A stretch of DNA of 64,000 bases from Oerskovia paurometabola (lineage in GTDB: Bacteria; Actinomycetota; Actinomycetes; Actinomycetales; Cellulomonadaceae), in contig NZ_JAFBBV010000001.1 of NCBI RefSeq assembly GCF_016907365.1, positions 3,782,001 through 3,846,000 on the forward strand. The letters run 5' to 3'. The translations under genes were made by a program, and so were the position numbers. Positions within the stretch are counted from its first letter, which is position 1. Each line of letters starts with the position of its first letter. The notes beneath the pieces are model-generated. The model saw only the letters and a list, made by a program, of their open reading frames with translations, was not told the DNA's origin and did not search any database. Below, piece after piece: positions 21,531-29,543 of this stretch.

Positions 21531-22034
21531 GTGGAGTTCGACGTCACGATCGAGATCCCGAAGGGCCAGCGCAACAAGTACGAGGTCGACCACGCGACCG
21601 GTCGCATCCGCCTTGACCGCATGCTGTTCACCTCGACGCGCTACCCGGACGACTACGGCTTCATCGAGGGCACCCTCGGTGAGGACGGCGACCCGCTGGA
21701 CGCCCTCGTCCTGCTCGAGGAGCCCACGTTCCCCGGCTGCCTGATCCGTTGCCGCGCGCTCGGCATGTTCCGCATGCGCGACGAGGCCGGCGGCGACGAC
21801 AAGGTCCTGTGCGTGCCCACGGGGGACCAGCGCGCCGCATGGCGCCAGGACATCGACGACGTGTCGGACTTCCACCGTCTCGAGATCCAGCACTTCTTCG
21901 AGGTCTACAAGGACCTCGAGCCGGGCAAGTCCGTCGAGGGCGCCCACTGGACCGGACGCACCGAGGCCGAGGCCGAGATCGAGCGCTCCATCCAGCGCGC
22001 GATCGACAGCGGGTACCACACCCCCGGTCACTGA
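21531..22034 (+). CDS. ppa: Inorganic pyrophosphatase
   Basis: This enzyme hydrolyses pyrophosphate to phosphate and pulls biosynthetic reactions forward. The 167-residue family I enzyme shows [47 protein letters not shown] with the metal-binding Asp cluster, and [25 protein letters not shown] and a short C-terminal helix complete it. The GTG start is fixed by GGAGGAG at 21520-21526. It is divergent from dacB and convergent with the NlpC/P60 gene. Confidence 0.97.
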   Translation: MEFDVTIEIPKGQRNKYEVDHATGRIRLDRMLFTSTRYPDDYGFIEGTLGEDGDPLDALVLLEEPTFPGCLIRCRALGMFRMRDEAGGDDKVLCVPTGDQRAAWRQDIDDVSDFHRLEIQHFFEVYKDLEPGKSVEGAHWTGRTEAEAEIERSIQRAIDSGYHTPGH

Positions 22035-22057
22035 TCCTGCGCTGCCGGCACGCCCCG

Positions 22058-22123
22058 GACGCCACGAAGGCCCGGTCTCCGACGCCACGAAGGCCCGGTC
22101 TCCCCTGAGGGAGGCCGGGCCTT
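22058..22123. terminator. Terminator with tandemly duplicated left arm after ppa
   Basis: The right arm CCGGGCCTTCGTG pairs with CACGAAGGCCCGG, and inner pairing is TCTCCC-CTGA-GGGAG. The left arm is present twice in exact tandem: 23 bp at 22058-22080 and again at 22081-22103. Two alternative hairpins can therefore form with the single right arm. The site lies between converging ppa and the NlpC/P60 gene and can serve both strands. No U-run is present. Confidence 0.75.
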
Positions 22124-22189
22124 CGTGCGCGGGTGCCCCTACCGGCTGACGGGGCGCCTCGCCCGGGCCGCCGCGCCAGAGGCGCCGTG

Positions 22190-23611
22190 TCAGGGGCGTC
22201 CGGCGTAGGGCATCGTGCTCGACCAGCGGACGGAGCTGATCTGCACCGGCTTCCCCTCGTAGATGGCCTCGATCATCTGCCCGTTACCGATGTACATGGC
22301 CACGTGCCAGATGGTGCTCGGGTCGTTCGGGTTCGTGCCGTAGAAGATGAGGTCGCCCGGGCGGAGCTGGCTGTAGGCGATCTTGGCGACCCGCGCGTAC
22401 TGCGAGCGTGAGGTCCGGGTGATGTTCACGCCGACGCTGGCCCAGGCCTGCGAGGTCAGGCCCGAGCAGTCGTAGGCAGGGCCGGTGCCGCCCCAGAGGT
22501 AGGGCGCGCCGATCTTCGTGCGTGCCCAGGCGACGGCAGCCTCGCCCTTGGCCGCCCCGGAGTCGGGAGGCGTGACCGGAGGCGTCACGGGAGGAGTGAC
22601 GGGCGGGGTCACGGGGGGCGTGACCGGCGGCGTCACGGGAGGGGTGACCGGGGGTGTCACCGGCGGGGTCACGGGCGGAGCCACGGGCGGGGCGACAGGC
22701 GGCGTGACGGGTGGCGGCGTGGTCGTCGAGCCGCTGCCCGCGCCGGGCGAGGGCACGCTCTGGCCCCCACGGTCGGCCTGCGCCCGCTCCTCGGCTGCAC
22801 GCCGCCGTTCGGCGTCGATCGCGTCCTGACGCTGCCGCTCGACCTCGACGGTCGTGGACCGGGCTGCGGCGAGGTCCACCAGGAGCTCGTCGCGACGGGC
22901 GGCGGCGGCGCTGACGGCGCCGTCGATGTTCTGCTGCGCCTCGAGCGCGGTCGTGTAGGCCTGCTCGGCCCGCTCGCTCGCCGCGGCCCGCGCCTCCTGG
23001 GCCGCGACGGACCGGGCGCGCGCCGAGTCGGCCAGGGCCCGCGCGGTGCGGTGCCCGTCGGCCACCGTCTGGACCTTGCGACCCGTGAGCCGCTGCGCCT
23101 GCTCGGACTGGACGATCTGGTCGAGCTCGTCGGCGTCGAGCACGACGCGGAGCGTGTCGAGCGACCCGCCGGACTGGCGGGACGCACGGTAGGTCGCGCC
23201 CATCGCGGAACGAGCCGCCGCCTCACCGGCCTCGGCCGTGGTGAGCGCGGCCTTCGCCGCCTCGACCTCGGCTGCGGCGGCCTCGAGGGCGCTCTGCGCC
23301 TCACCGGCCTCCTCGGCGGCGAGGCCCGCACGCGTCCAGGCGTCGTCCTGCTGGTCCGCGAGGGTGGCGAGGTCCGCCTCGATGTCGGCGACGCGCTGGG
23401 CCACCGCGCGTTCGTCCTGCTGCGCCGAGCGGAGGTCGTCGTCGCTCGGGGGGTCGGCCTCCGCGGCGGGTACGACACCGCCGGTGAGAGTCACGGCCAG
23501 CGCGGCCACGATCGCGAGCCGGCCCGCCCCGCGCGGCGTCCCGGGGTCCTGGGGCGCGCGACGTCGTCGGGCGGGGGTGGCCTGCTGGGGGGAAGGCTGC
23601 GAGATCGTCAC
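22190..23611 (-). CDS. Secreted NlpC/P60 peptidoglycan hydrolase (RipA-like)
   Basis: This is a predicted D,L-endopeptidase acting on peptidoglycan stem peptides. The 473-residue protein starts with GTG after AGGAGGAGC. A basic stretch with a twin-Arg-rich leader (RRRRAPQ) and signal peptide (about 30-52, ending AEADPP) come first. A coiled-coil domain of about 200 residues, rich in Ala, Glu, Gln and Arg, follows. Then comes a stalk of twelve PPV(T/A) units, and the C-terminal NlpC/P60 domain with Cys382 (YDCSGL) and His436 (WHVAMYIG). The layout matches RipA-type hydrolases, where the coiled coil regulates access to the active site. Confidence 0.93.
   Translation of the reverse strand: MTISQPSPQQATPARRRRAPQDPGTPRGAGRLAIVAALAVTLTGGVVPAAEADPPSDDDLRSAQQDERAVAQRVADIEADLATLADQQDDAWTRAGLAAEEAGEAQSALEAAAAEVEAAKAALTTAEAGEAAARSAMGATYRASRQSGGSLDTLRVVLDADELDQIVQSEQAQRLTGRKVQTVADGHRTARALADSARARSVAAQEARAAASERAEQAYTTALEAQQNIDGAVSAAAARRDELLVDLAAARSTTVEVERQRQDAIDAERRRAAEERAQADRGGQSVPSPGAGSGSTTTPPPVTPPVAPPVAPPVTPPVTPPVTPPVTPPVTPPVTPPVTPPVTPPVTPPDSGAAKGEAAVAWARTKIGAPYLWGGTGPAYDCSGLTSQAWASVGVNITRTSRSQYARVAKIAYSQLRPGDLIFYGTNPNDPSTIWHVAMYIGNGQMIEAIYEGKPVQISSVRWSSTMPYAGRP
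22569..22712 (-). repeat. Twelve 12-bp units encoding PPV(T/A) stalk
   Basis: Twelve consecutive 12-bp units (for example GGCGTGACCGGA on the plus strand) encode ten PPVT and two PPVA tetrapeptides. Units differ mainly at third codon positions, so the protein repeat is kept while the DNA has diverged. Such arrays can change length by slippage. Confidence 0.9.
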
Positions 23612-23743
23612 GCTCCTCCTATGCGTCGTCGGGACGGGTCGGCCGCGCACCTGCGGCCGCGCGCCGCGAGGGCGGCGGACGTCCAGTCTCTCCGGCGGTC
23701 CGCCGGGCGGCGACCCGGCACACGGGTGAACGGGGCCCGCCCC

Positions 23744-23760
23744 GGGGTGAACATCACCCC
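23744..23760. promoter_or_regulatory. Palindromic candidate operator 1
   Basis: GGGGTGA-ACA-TCACCCC is a perfect 7-bp inverted repeat with a 3-nt centre. It lies upstream of metY and of the divergent NlpC/P60 gene. The cognate regulator is unknown. Confidence 0.45.
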
Positions 23761-23765
23761 CACGG

Positions 23766-23782
23766 GTCTCGCATCGCGAGAC
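23766..23782. promoter_or_regulatory. Palindromic candidate operator 2
   Basis: GTCTCGC-ATC-GCGAGAC is a perfect 7-bp inverted repeat centred about 50 bp upstream of the predicted metY transcript start. That position fits an activator or repressor site. It is not the corynebacterial McbR motif. Confidence 0.5.
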
Positions 23783-23810
23783 GGGGGTATCGCCGGATGA
23801 GATGCCGACC

Positions 23811-23816
23811 TAGTCT
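23811..23816 (+). promoter_or_regulatory. -10 box of the metY leader transcript
   Basis: TAGTCT fits TANNNT and lies 6 nt before the uORF ATG. Transcription would therefore begin at about the A of that ATG, making the uORF leaderless. No clear -35 is visible, which is common in actinomycetes. Confidence 0.5.
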
Positions 23817-23822
23817 CGGGAC

Positions 23823-23849
23823 ATGACCTGCCGTCGAATGTGTAGCTGA
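23823..23849 (+). CDS. Leader peptide uORF with two Cys codons upstream of metY
   Basis: An eight-codon ORF reads MTCRRMCS and then stops. It has Cys codons at positions 3 and 7 and a Met codon at position 6. It begins at the predicted transcript 5' end and lies 212 nt upstream of metY, which makes homocysteine from O-acetylhomoserine and sulfide. Cysteine-codon uORFs that sense sulfur-amino-acid supply by ribosome stalling are known upstream of sulfur genes in mycobacteria and streptomycetes. This one has the right position and composition. Whether it attenuates metY is inference. Confidence 0.55.
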   Translation: MTCRRMCS

Positions 23850-24061
23850 CCCCCAGCGCACGTTCGCCTGCCCTGCGGGCGGCACCCGGACGCACCTCGG
23901 ACCGGCGACCTAGACGACGACCGTCAGCCGCAGCCCCGACGTCCGGCCGGACCCGCCCACCGCGTGCGCACCAGTCCCCTCACTGCCCCGCCGCGGACCG
24001 CCCCGGAACTAGGCCACCGGACGCACCTGCGGCTCCCTCCCCCGCACCCCAAGGAGCCACC

Positions 24062-25426
24062 ATGAGCACCGAGCCCCGCTGGTCCTTCGAGACCCGCCAG
24101 ATCCACGCCGGCCAGACGCCCGACCCCACCACCGGGGCCCGCGCGCTGCCGATCTACCAGACCACGTCGTTCGTCTTCCCCGACGCGGGCGTCGCCGCCG
24201 ACCGATTCGCCCTCAAGGACCTCGGCCCCATCTACACGCGCATCGGCAACCCGACCGCCGAGGTCGTCGAGAACCGCATCGCCAACCTCGAGGGCGGCGT
24301 CGGCGCACTCCTCCTCGCGTCCGGCCAGGCCGCGACCACCTTCGCGATCCTCAACGTCGCCGAGGCAGGCGACCACATCGTGGCCAGCCCGTCGCTGTAC
24401 GGCGGCACGTACAACCTGCTCCAGTACTCGCTCGCCAAGCTCGGCATCGAGACCACGTGGGTCACCGACCCGCACGACCCGCAGGCCTGGCGCGACGCGG
24501 CCCGCCCGAACACCAAGGCGTTCTTCGCCGAGACCATCCCCAACCCGAAGGCCGACATCCTCGACATCGAGGCCGTGGCCGCCGCCGCGCACGAGGTCGG
24601 CGTCCCGCTCATCGTCGACAACACGGTCGCGACGCCCTACCTGCTGCGCCCCATCGAGTTCGGCGCGGACATCGTCATCCACTCCGCGACCAAGTACCTC
24701 GGCGGGCACGGCTCCGCGATCGGCGGCGTGATCGTCGACTCCGGGAACTTCGACTTCTCCAAGGACCCCGAGCGGTTCGCGAGCTTCAACACCCCCGACC
24801 CCAGCTACAACGGGATCGTGTACGCCCGCGACCTGGGCGTGGACGGCATCCTCGGCGCGAACCTCGCCTACATCCTCAAGGCGCGCGTGCAGCTCCTGCG
24901 GGACCTCGGCTCGGCCATCTCGCCGTTCAACGCGTTCCTCATCGCCCAGGGCATCGAGACCCTGTCGCTGCGCGTCGAGCGCCACGTCGAGAACGCCAAG
25001 ACCGTCGCGGCCTGGCTCGAGTCGCGCGACGACGTCGTGTCCGTGGGGTACGCGGGCCTCCCGTCGAGCCCCTGGTACGCCAACGCGCAGAAGTACACGC
25101 CGCGCGGTGCGGGCGCGATCGTCACGTTCGAGCTCGACGGCGGCGCCGACGCCGGGCAGGCGTTCGTGTCCGCGCTCACGCTCCACTCGAACGTCGCCAA
25201 CATCGGCGACGTCCGCTCGCTCGTCATCCACCCGGCGTCCACGACGCATGCCCAGCTCAGCCCCGAGGAGCAGGTCAAGGCCGGCGTCACGCCGGGCCTC
25301 GTCCGCCTGTCCGTCGGGATCGAGCACGTCGACGACATCCTCGCGGACCTCGAGGCGGGGTTCACCGCCGCGAAGGCCGCACTGGGGTCCGACGCCGCGG
25401 CCGCTGCCTCGGTCGCGGCGGAGTAG
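24062..25426 (+). CDS. metY: O-acetylhomoserine aminocarboxypropyltransferase (O-acetylhomoserine sulfhydrylase)
   Basis: MetY is a PLP enzyme that makes homocysteine directly from O-acetylhomoserine and sulfide for methionine synthesis. The 454-residue protein begins [39 protein letters not shown], typical of the family. It has [29 protein letters not shown], and the PLP-lysine segment [15 protein letters not shown] with Lys211. AAGGAG precedes the ATG. metX follows 73 nt downstream, giving the metY-metX order common in actinomycetes. Expression is probably controlled from the long leader. Confidence 0.96.
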   Translation: MSTEPRWSFETRQIHAGQTPDPTTGARALPIYQTTSFVFPDAGVAADRFALKDLGPIYTRIGNPTAEVVENRIANLEGGVGALLLASGQAATTFAILNVAEAGDHIVASPSLYGGTYNLLQYSLAKLGIETTWVTDPHDPQAWRDAARPNTKAFFAETIPNPKADILDIEAVAAAAHEVGVPLIVDNTVATPYLLRPIEFGADIVIHSATKYLGGHGSAIGGVIVDSGNFDFSKDPERFASFNTPDPSYNGIVYARDLGVDGILGANLAYILKARVQLLRDLGSAISPFNAFLIAQGIETLSLRVERHVENAKTVAAWLESRDDVVSVGYAGLPSSPWYANAQKYTPRGAGAIVTFELDGGADAGQAFVSALTLHSNVANIGDVRSLVIHPASTTHAQLSPEEQVKAGVTPGLVRLSVGIEHVDDILADLEAGFTAAKAALGSDAAAAASVAAE

Positions 25427-25485
25427 GGCGCCGGGACACGCGATGACGATTCTGGACGGCCGGGGCGCGCCCGGTGCCCCGGCCG

Positions 25486-25491
25486 TACAGT
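25486..25491 (+). promoter_or_regulatory. -10 box for metX
   Basis: TACAGT (TANNNT) lies 8 nt before the metX ATG, and no ribosome site precedes that ATG. A leaderless metX transcript, in addition to readthrough from metY, is likely. Confidence 0.45.
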
Positions 25492-25499
25492 GGACGGCG

Positions 25500-26711
25500 A
25501 TGACCTCTCCGGCTCCCTCCGCGTCCCCGCGCCCGCTGCGCGGGTCGGACTCGCGTGCACGGGCCAAGGCGCCCGTCCCGGCCTCGGCCGCGTGGCGCGA
25601 GGGGGACGACGCCGGGGACCGCCTCTTCGCCGACGTCGGCACGTTCGACCTCGAGGCCGGGGGCAGGCTCCCGGACGTGCGCGTGGCGTACGAGACCTGG
25701 GGAACGCTCGCGCCCGACGGCTCCAACGCCGTGCTCGTGCTGCACGCGCTGACCGGGGACTCGCACGTCGTCGGTCCGACCGGACCCGGTCACCTGTCCG
25801 CGGGCTGGTGGGAGGCGATGGTCGGGCCGGGCGCCCCCATCGACACCGACCGGTACTTCGTCGTCGCGCCCAACGTGCTCGGCGGCTGCCAGGGCACCAC
25901 GGGCCCCGCGTCCGACGCGCCGGACGGCCGCCCGTGGGGCGGGCGCTTCCCCCGCGTGACGACCCGCGACCAGGTCGCCGTCGAGATCGAGCTCGCGCGC
26001 GCCCTGGGCATCACGTCGTGGGAGCTCGTGATCGGCGCGTCCATGGGCGGGCTACGCGTCCTCGAGTGGGCGATCCTCGGCCCCGAGGCGGGCATCACGG
26101 TCGAGTCGGTCGCGGTCATCGCGTCCGGTGCCCAGACGTCGGGCGACCAGATCGCGTGGGCGCACCCGCAGCTCGGTGCGATCCGCGCCGACCCGCAGTA
26201 CCGCGGCGGCGACTACTACGACGTCCCCGACGACCAGGGTCCGCACGTGGGCCTCGGCATCGCGCGGCAGATCGCGCACGCGACCTACCGCAGCGCACGC
26301 GAGCTCGACGAACGCTTCGGCCGCCTGCCGCAGGGCGGCGAGGACCCGTTCACCGACGGGCGCTACGCCGTCCAGTCCTACCTGGACCACCACGGCGACA
26401 AGCTCTCGCGCCGCTTCGACGCGAACTCCTACGTCGTGCTCACCGAGTCCATGCTGACGCACGACCTGGGCCGCGACCGCGGCGGCGTCGATGCGGCCCT
26501 GGGCCAGATCACGGCCCGCGCGCTCGTCGTGGCCGTCGACACCGACCGCCTGTTCCTCCCCGAGCACTCGGCACGGATCGCCCAGGGCATCCCGGGCGCG
26601 CAGCCGCTGCGGCTCCTGCACTCGGAGTTCGGGCACGACGGGTTCCTCATCGAGTTCGACCAGCTCGGGCCCATGGTCACGCAGTTCCTCGGGGAGCGCG
26701 CGCAGGTCTGA
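25500..26711 (+). CDS. metX: Homoserine O-acetyltransferase
   Basis: MetX activates homoserine with acetyl-CoA, making the substrate of MetY. The 403-residue alpha/beta-hydrolase-fold protein has ALTGDSHVVG, VVAPNVLGGCQGTTGP, and the nucleophile elbow GASMGG with Ser181. LGQITARALVVAVDTDRLF carries the acidic residue, and FGHDGFLIE carries His379. The first 45 residues are a Ser/Pro/Arg-rich extension. The ATG at 25500 was chosen because of the -10 box just upstream. The family can use acetyl- or succinyl-CoA; the MetY partner argues for acetyl. Confidence 0.95.
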   Translation: MTSPAPSASPRPLRGSDSRARAKAPVPASAAWREGDDAGDRLFADVGTFDLEAGGRLPDVRVAYETWGTLAPDGSNAVLVLHALTGDSHVVGPTGPGHLSAGWWEAMVGPGAPIDTDRYFVVAPNVLGGCQGTTGPASDAPDGRPWGGRFPRVTTRDQVAVEIELARALGITSWELVIGASMGGLRVLEWAILGPEAGITVESVAVIASGAQTSGDQIAWAHPQLGAIRADPQYRGGDYYDVPDDQGPHVGLGIARQIAHATYRSARELDERFGRLPQGGEDPFTDGRYAVQSYLDHHGDKLSRRFDANSYVVLTESMLTHDLGRDRGGVDAALGQITARALVVAVDTDRLFLPEHSARIAQGIPGAQPLRLLHSEFGHDGFLIEFDQLGPMVTQFLGERAQV

Positions 26712-26807
26712 GCCTCTGGAGCTCAGTCGCTGGTTCGCCGGGCCCACACCCGTCCCATCCCTTGCGCCGTGCGTGACGCCGCGGCCCGCACCCGGCACGA
26801 TGTCACC

Positions 26808-27521
26808 ATGACCGCAGACCTGGCCGAGGCCACCGCAGCCCTCCGTACCCAGTGGGACCGCCTCGAGAGGTGGCTCGGGTCGCTCGACGACACCCTGGAC
26901 GACGCGGTCGACCAGCCCAGCGTCCTGGACGGCTGGACCGTGGGTGAGCTCGTGTCCCACCTGGGCCGGGCCATGGACGCGCTCGTGGCCGCAGGCCCGG
27001 TCGCCCCCGGCACCAACCCGCTCACGCTCGCCGAGTACCTCGGCACCTACCCCGAGCGCGCCGAGCAGATCGCCCAGGTGACCCGCGCCCTCGACGAGGA
27101 GATCGCGGCGGACCGCCTGGCGGCCGTCTCCGGGTACGCCCGGCGCGCGTTCGCACGGCTCGACGAGCTCGCCCCCACCGAGACCGTGGTCCAGGCCCGC
27201 CGCGGCCCCATCACGCTGCGCGACATGGTGGTCTCGCGCCTCATCGAGCTCGTCGTGCACGCCGACGACCTGGAGCGCAGCCTGCCGGGCGTCGCCGAGA
27301 AGGCCGTCGACCGGGGCGCTCTGGACCTCGTCGCGGCCGAGCTGCTGCGCATCGTCGTGACGCGCGGCGGCTGGAGCCTCGAGGTCGTCGACCCTCGCCT
27401 GTGGGTCCGCCTCGCGACGGGCCGCATCCCCTACGACGTCGACGACCTGGCCCGCGCGCTCGCGCCGCTCCACACCTCGGACTCGGTGCCGGACCTGGGG
27501 CGCATGCTGCCGCTGCTCTGA
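26808..27521 (+). CDS. Mycothiol-dependent maleylpyruvate isomerase-family protein
   Basis: The 237-residue protein opens with MTADLAEATAALRTQWDRLERWLGSL. It shows the DinB/mycothiol-dependent fold: helix 1 with WTVGELVSHLGRAMDAL, a metal-ligand His, and ITLRDMVVSRLIELVVHADDLERSL with a later ligand His. The family uses mycothiol as cofactor or substrate, but members vary widely, and true maleylpyruvate isomerase activity cannot be assumed. There is no strong ribosome site. It stands alone between metX and a complex inverted repeat. Confidence 0.8.
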   Translation: MTADLAEATAALRTQWDRLERWLGSLDDTLDDAVDQPSVLDGWTVGELVSHLGRAMDALVAAGPVAPGTNPLTLAEYLGTYPERAEQIAQVTRALDEEIAADRLAAVSGYARRAFARLDELAPTETVVQARRGPITLRDMVVSRLIELVVHADDLERSLPGVAEKAVDRGALDLVAAELLRIVVTRGGWSLEVVDPRLWVRLATGRIPYDVDDLARALAPLHTSDSVPDLGRMLPLL

Positions 27522-27539
27522 GCACGCCGCCGCGCCACG

Positions 27540-27621
27540 TGCGCGAGACGGGTGGTCGTGCGCGAGACGGGTCCCGGGGACCGGCGCGCAACCACCCGTC
27601 TCGCGCAGAAGGACCCATCTC
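27540..27621. repeat. Interleaved double inverted repeat
   Basis: Two similar left arms, TGCGCGAGACGGGTGGT (27540-27556) and a second copy of the CGTGCGCGAGACGGGT core (27557-27572, extended to 27575), are followed by two right arms. The first right arm (27591-27607) is a perfect 17-bp complement of left arm 1. The second, GGACCCATCTC (27611-27621), complements left arm 2 with one mismatch. The order L1-L2-R1-R2 is interleaved, as in a pseudoknot, and L2 can also compete with L1 for R1. It lies between the isomerase-family gene and cofD. Confidence 0.7.
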
Positions 27622-27660
27622 ACCGGACACGGGCGGGTCCGCCGCCCCAGGCGACCCAAC

Positions 27661-27666
27661 TATGCT
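27661..27666 (+). promoter_or_regulatory. -10 box for cofD
   Basis: TATGCT (TANNNT) lies 6 nt before the cofD GTG, and no ribosome site is present. This predicts a leaderless cofD-cofC transcript. Confidence 0.55.
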
Positions 27667-27672
27667 CGACCG

Positions 27673-28605
27673 GTGGTGAACGACGTGCGGGTGACGGTCC
27701 TGGCAGGCGGAGTGGGTGGCGCGAAGCTCGCCCACGGTATGGAGCTCGCGGGAGCCGACCTCACGGTCGTGGTCAACACGGCCGACGACGTCGAGCTGCA
27801 CGGCCTCGCGATCAGCCCGGACCTGGACACCGTGACGTACACGCTCGCGGGCCTCGCCGACGACGTGCGCGGCTGGGGCCTCGCCGGGGAGACCTACGCG
27901 ACGCTCGACGCCCTGCGCCGCCTGGGCGAGGACACGTGGTTCACGCTGGGCGACAAGGACCTCGCGACGCACGTCGCGCGCACGGCCCGCCTGCGCGCGG
28001 GGGCCACGCTGACCGAGGTCACGGCGCAGATCACCGGCTCGCTCGGGGTCCGCTCGCGCCTGCTGCCCATGACGGACGACCTCGTGGCGACCGTCGTCGA
28101 GACCGCCGACGGGCCGCTGGGCTTCCAGGAGTACTTCGTCGCCCGCCAGCACCGCGACGAGGTCCTGGGGCTGACGTTCGTGGGCGCCGAGCAGGCGTCC
28201 CCGGCCCCGGGCGTGCTCGACGCGGTCTCGGGGGCCGACCTGCTGGTCGTCGCCCCGTCGAACCCGTTCCTGTCGATCGAGCCGATCCTCAGCGTGCCGG
28301 GCGTGCGTGACACCCTCGCGTCCTCGTCGGCCCGCCGCGTCGCGGTGAGCCCGATCGTCGGCGGCCGCGCGCTCAAGGGCCCTGCGGCGTCGGTCCTCGC
28401 AAGCCTGGGGCACGACGTCTCGGCGCTCGGCGTCGCGCGCCTGTACGTGGGGCTGGTCGACGTCATGTGCATCGACGAGGCCGACCGCGACCTCGCGCCC
28501 GCGATCGAGGCCTTGGGCCTCGAGGTCCTCGTGACGGACACGGTCATGGGCGGGGCGCAGGGCCGCGAGCGCCTGGCGCGCGAGTTGCTCGCGGCATCGG
28601 CATGA
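27673..28605 (+). CDS. cofD: 2-phospho-L-lactate transferase (F420 biosynthesis)
   Basis: CofD/FbiA transfers the lactyl-phosphate (or phosphoenolpyruvyl) unit to Fo, giving the F420-0 precursor. The 310-residue protein has the glycine-rich start [64 protein letters not shown] and [20 protein letters not shown], then [14 protein letters not shown]. These match the family throughout. The GTG start is taken from the -10 box just upstream. It overlaps cofC by 4 nt. cofE/fbiB and fbiC are not in this window, so completeness of the pathway must come from elsewhere. Confidence 0.95.
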   Translation: MVNDVRVTVLAGGVGGAKLAHGMELAGADLTVVVNTADDVELHGLAISPDLDTVTYTLAGLADDVRGWGLAGETYATLDALRRLGEDTWFTLGDKDLATHVARTARLRAGATLTEVTAQITGSLGVRSRLLPMTDDLVATVVETADGPLGFQEYFVARQHRDEVLGLTFVGAEQASPAPGVLDAVSGADLLVVAPSNPFLSIEPILSVPGVRDTLASSSARRVAVSPIVGGRALKGPAASVLASLGHDVSALGVARLYVGLVDVMCIDEADRDLAPAIEALGLEVLVTDTVMGGAQGRERLARELLAASA

Positions 28606-29453
28606 CGCCCGACGGCGCCGCTCACCCCGCGGTCACGGGTGCGGCGGGAGCGTCCCCGGGCCGGCAGCGTGTCGTCGCCGTGGTGCCGCTGCGCGACGGC
28701 TCGTCGGGCAAGTCGCGGCTCGCGACCGTGCTCGACCCGGCCGAGCGCAGCCGCCTGATCGCGACGCTCGCGCGGCACGTGGTGCGCACGCTGCTCGCGA
28801 GCGGGTCCGTGGAGCGGGTGCTCGTGGTGACGTCGGACCCTCGTTTCACGTGGCGTGCGCTGGGGAGCCTGGTCGAGCCGGTGCCGCCACCGATGGACGA
28901 CGCCCCGCCGACGGTGACCGGCACTCCCGCCGGGGGGGACGGCGACAGCGCCGAGGGCGACGGCCCCGGCCGCCTCCAGATCGTCCTGCAGCCCGCGAGC
29001 CGCCCGGGGCTGAACGCCGCGCTCGACGTCGGCCGGGAGATCGTCGCGAGCCTCGCCGACCCGGCGGGCCAGGGCGCAGGTGGCACGGCCGTGCGATCCG
29101 TCCGGCTCCTCGTCGCCCACGCCGACCTCCCGGCGCTCACGACCGACGACGTCGAGGCCCTGCTCGCCGAGGACGCGCCCGTCGTCGTCGCGACCGACCG
29201 GACGCGCTCGGGCACCAACCTCCTGGCGCTCGACGCCGAGGCACCGTTCACGTTCCGCTTCGGCGTCGGGAGCCTCGAGGCGCACCTGGCCGAAGCCGAG
29301 CTGCGGGGCGTGCGCGCCGTCGTCGTGCAGCGGACCGGGACCGCGGTGGACCTCGACACGCTCGACGACTGGTCCGAGCTGCCGAGCGACGTCCGAGCCC
29401 GCGACGACCTCGCGGACCTGCACGCCGCCATGGACCGGGCCCGCCGGGGCTGA
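28602..29453 (+). CDS. cofC: 2-phospho-L-lactate guanylyltransferase (CofC/FbiD)
   Basis: CofC/FbiD activates phospholactate or phosphoenolpyruvate with GTP for CofD. The nucleotidyltransferase start is VVAVVPLRDGSSGKSRLATVL, followed by VERVLVVTSDP. VAHADLPALTTDDVEALL carries the metal-binding Asp, and VVVATDRTRSGTNLLAL and FRFGVGSLEAHLAEA complete the pattern. The 283-residue length exceeds the usual 210-230 because of a Gly/Asp/Pro-rich insert (about 90-125). The ATGA overlap with cofD indicates translational coupling, as expected for consecutive steps. Confidence 0.93.
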   Translation: MTPDGAAHPAVTGAAGASPGRQRVVAVVPLRDGSSGKSRLATVLDPAERSRLIATLARHVVRTLLASGSVERVLVVTSDPRFTWRALGSLVEPVPPPMDDAPPTVTGTPAGGDGDSAEGDGPGRLQIVLQPASRPGLNAALDVGREIVASLADPAGQGAGGTAVRSVRLLVAHADLPALTTDDVEALLAEDAPVVVATDRTRSGTNLLALDAEAPFTFRFGVGSLEAHLAEAELRGVRAVVVQRTGTAVDLDTLDDWSELPSDVRARDDLADLHAAMDRARRG

Positions 29454-29467
29454 CACCGCCGCCAGGC

Positions 29468-29508
29468 TGTCAGAACCCGCGAGCACCGGAGGTCACGCTC
29501 GCTCTGAC
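29468..29508 (+). terminator. Inverted repeat after cofC
   Basis: GTCAGA and TCTGAC close a stem-loop downstream of cofC. The right side (29494-29508) is an inverted copy of the 15-nt core GTCAGAGCGAGCGTG found downstream of the ebo operon at 50831. Confidence 0.4.
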
Positions 29509-29543
29509 GAGCACGCGGGAGCGGCCGGTGGCATCGTGACGGC

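Larger units (their letters stand above)
23612..24061. other. 450-bp divergent regulatory region between NlpC/P60 gene and metY
   Basis: This region holds, in order, the NlpC/P60 leader, two adjacent perfect palindromes (23744-23760 and 23766-23782), a -10 box (23811-23816), the uORF at 23823-23849, and a 212-nt untranslated leader before metY. The leader contains a 12-base palindrome, GTCCGGCCGGAC (23941-23952). I could not recognise a SAM riboswitch or a c-di-AMP riboswitch. Confidence 0.6.

Noticed and set aside
22569..22712. CRISPR-like short regular repeats
   Set aside because: The 12-bp units are contiguous, lie in frame inside a coding region and encode PPVT; there are no spacers.
23612..23822. 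c-di-AMP (ydaO) riboswitch before the NlpC/P60 gene
   Set aside because: Such genes often carry it, and GGGTGAAC is seen twice, but on the plus strand, opposite to the gene. The other conserved blocks are missing.
23850..24061. SAM riboswitch before metY
   Set aside because: No recognisable SAM-I, SAM-II or SAM-IV core was found. The leader looks more like a uORF-attenuation region.
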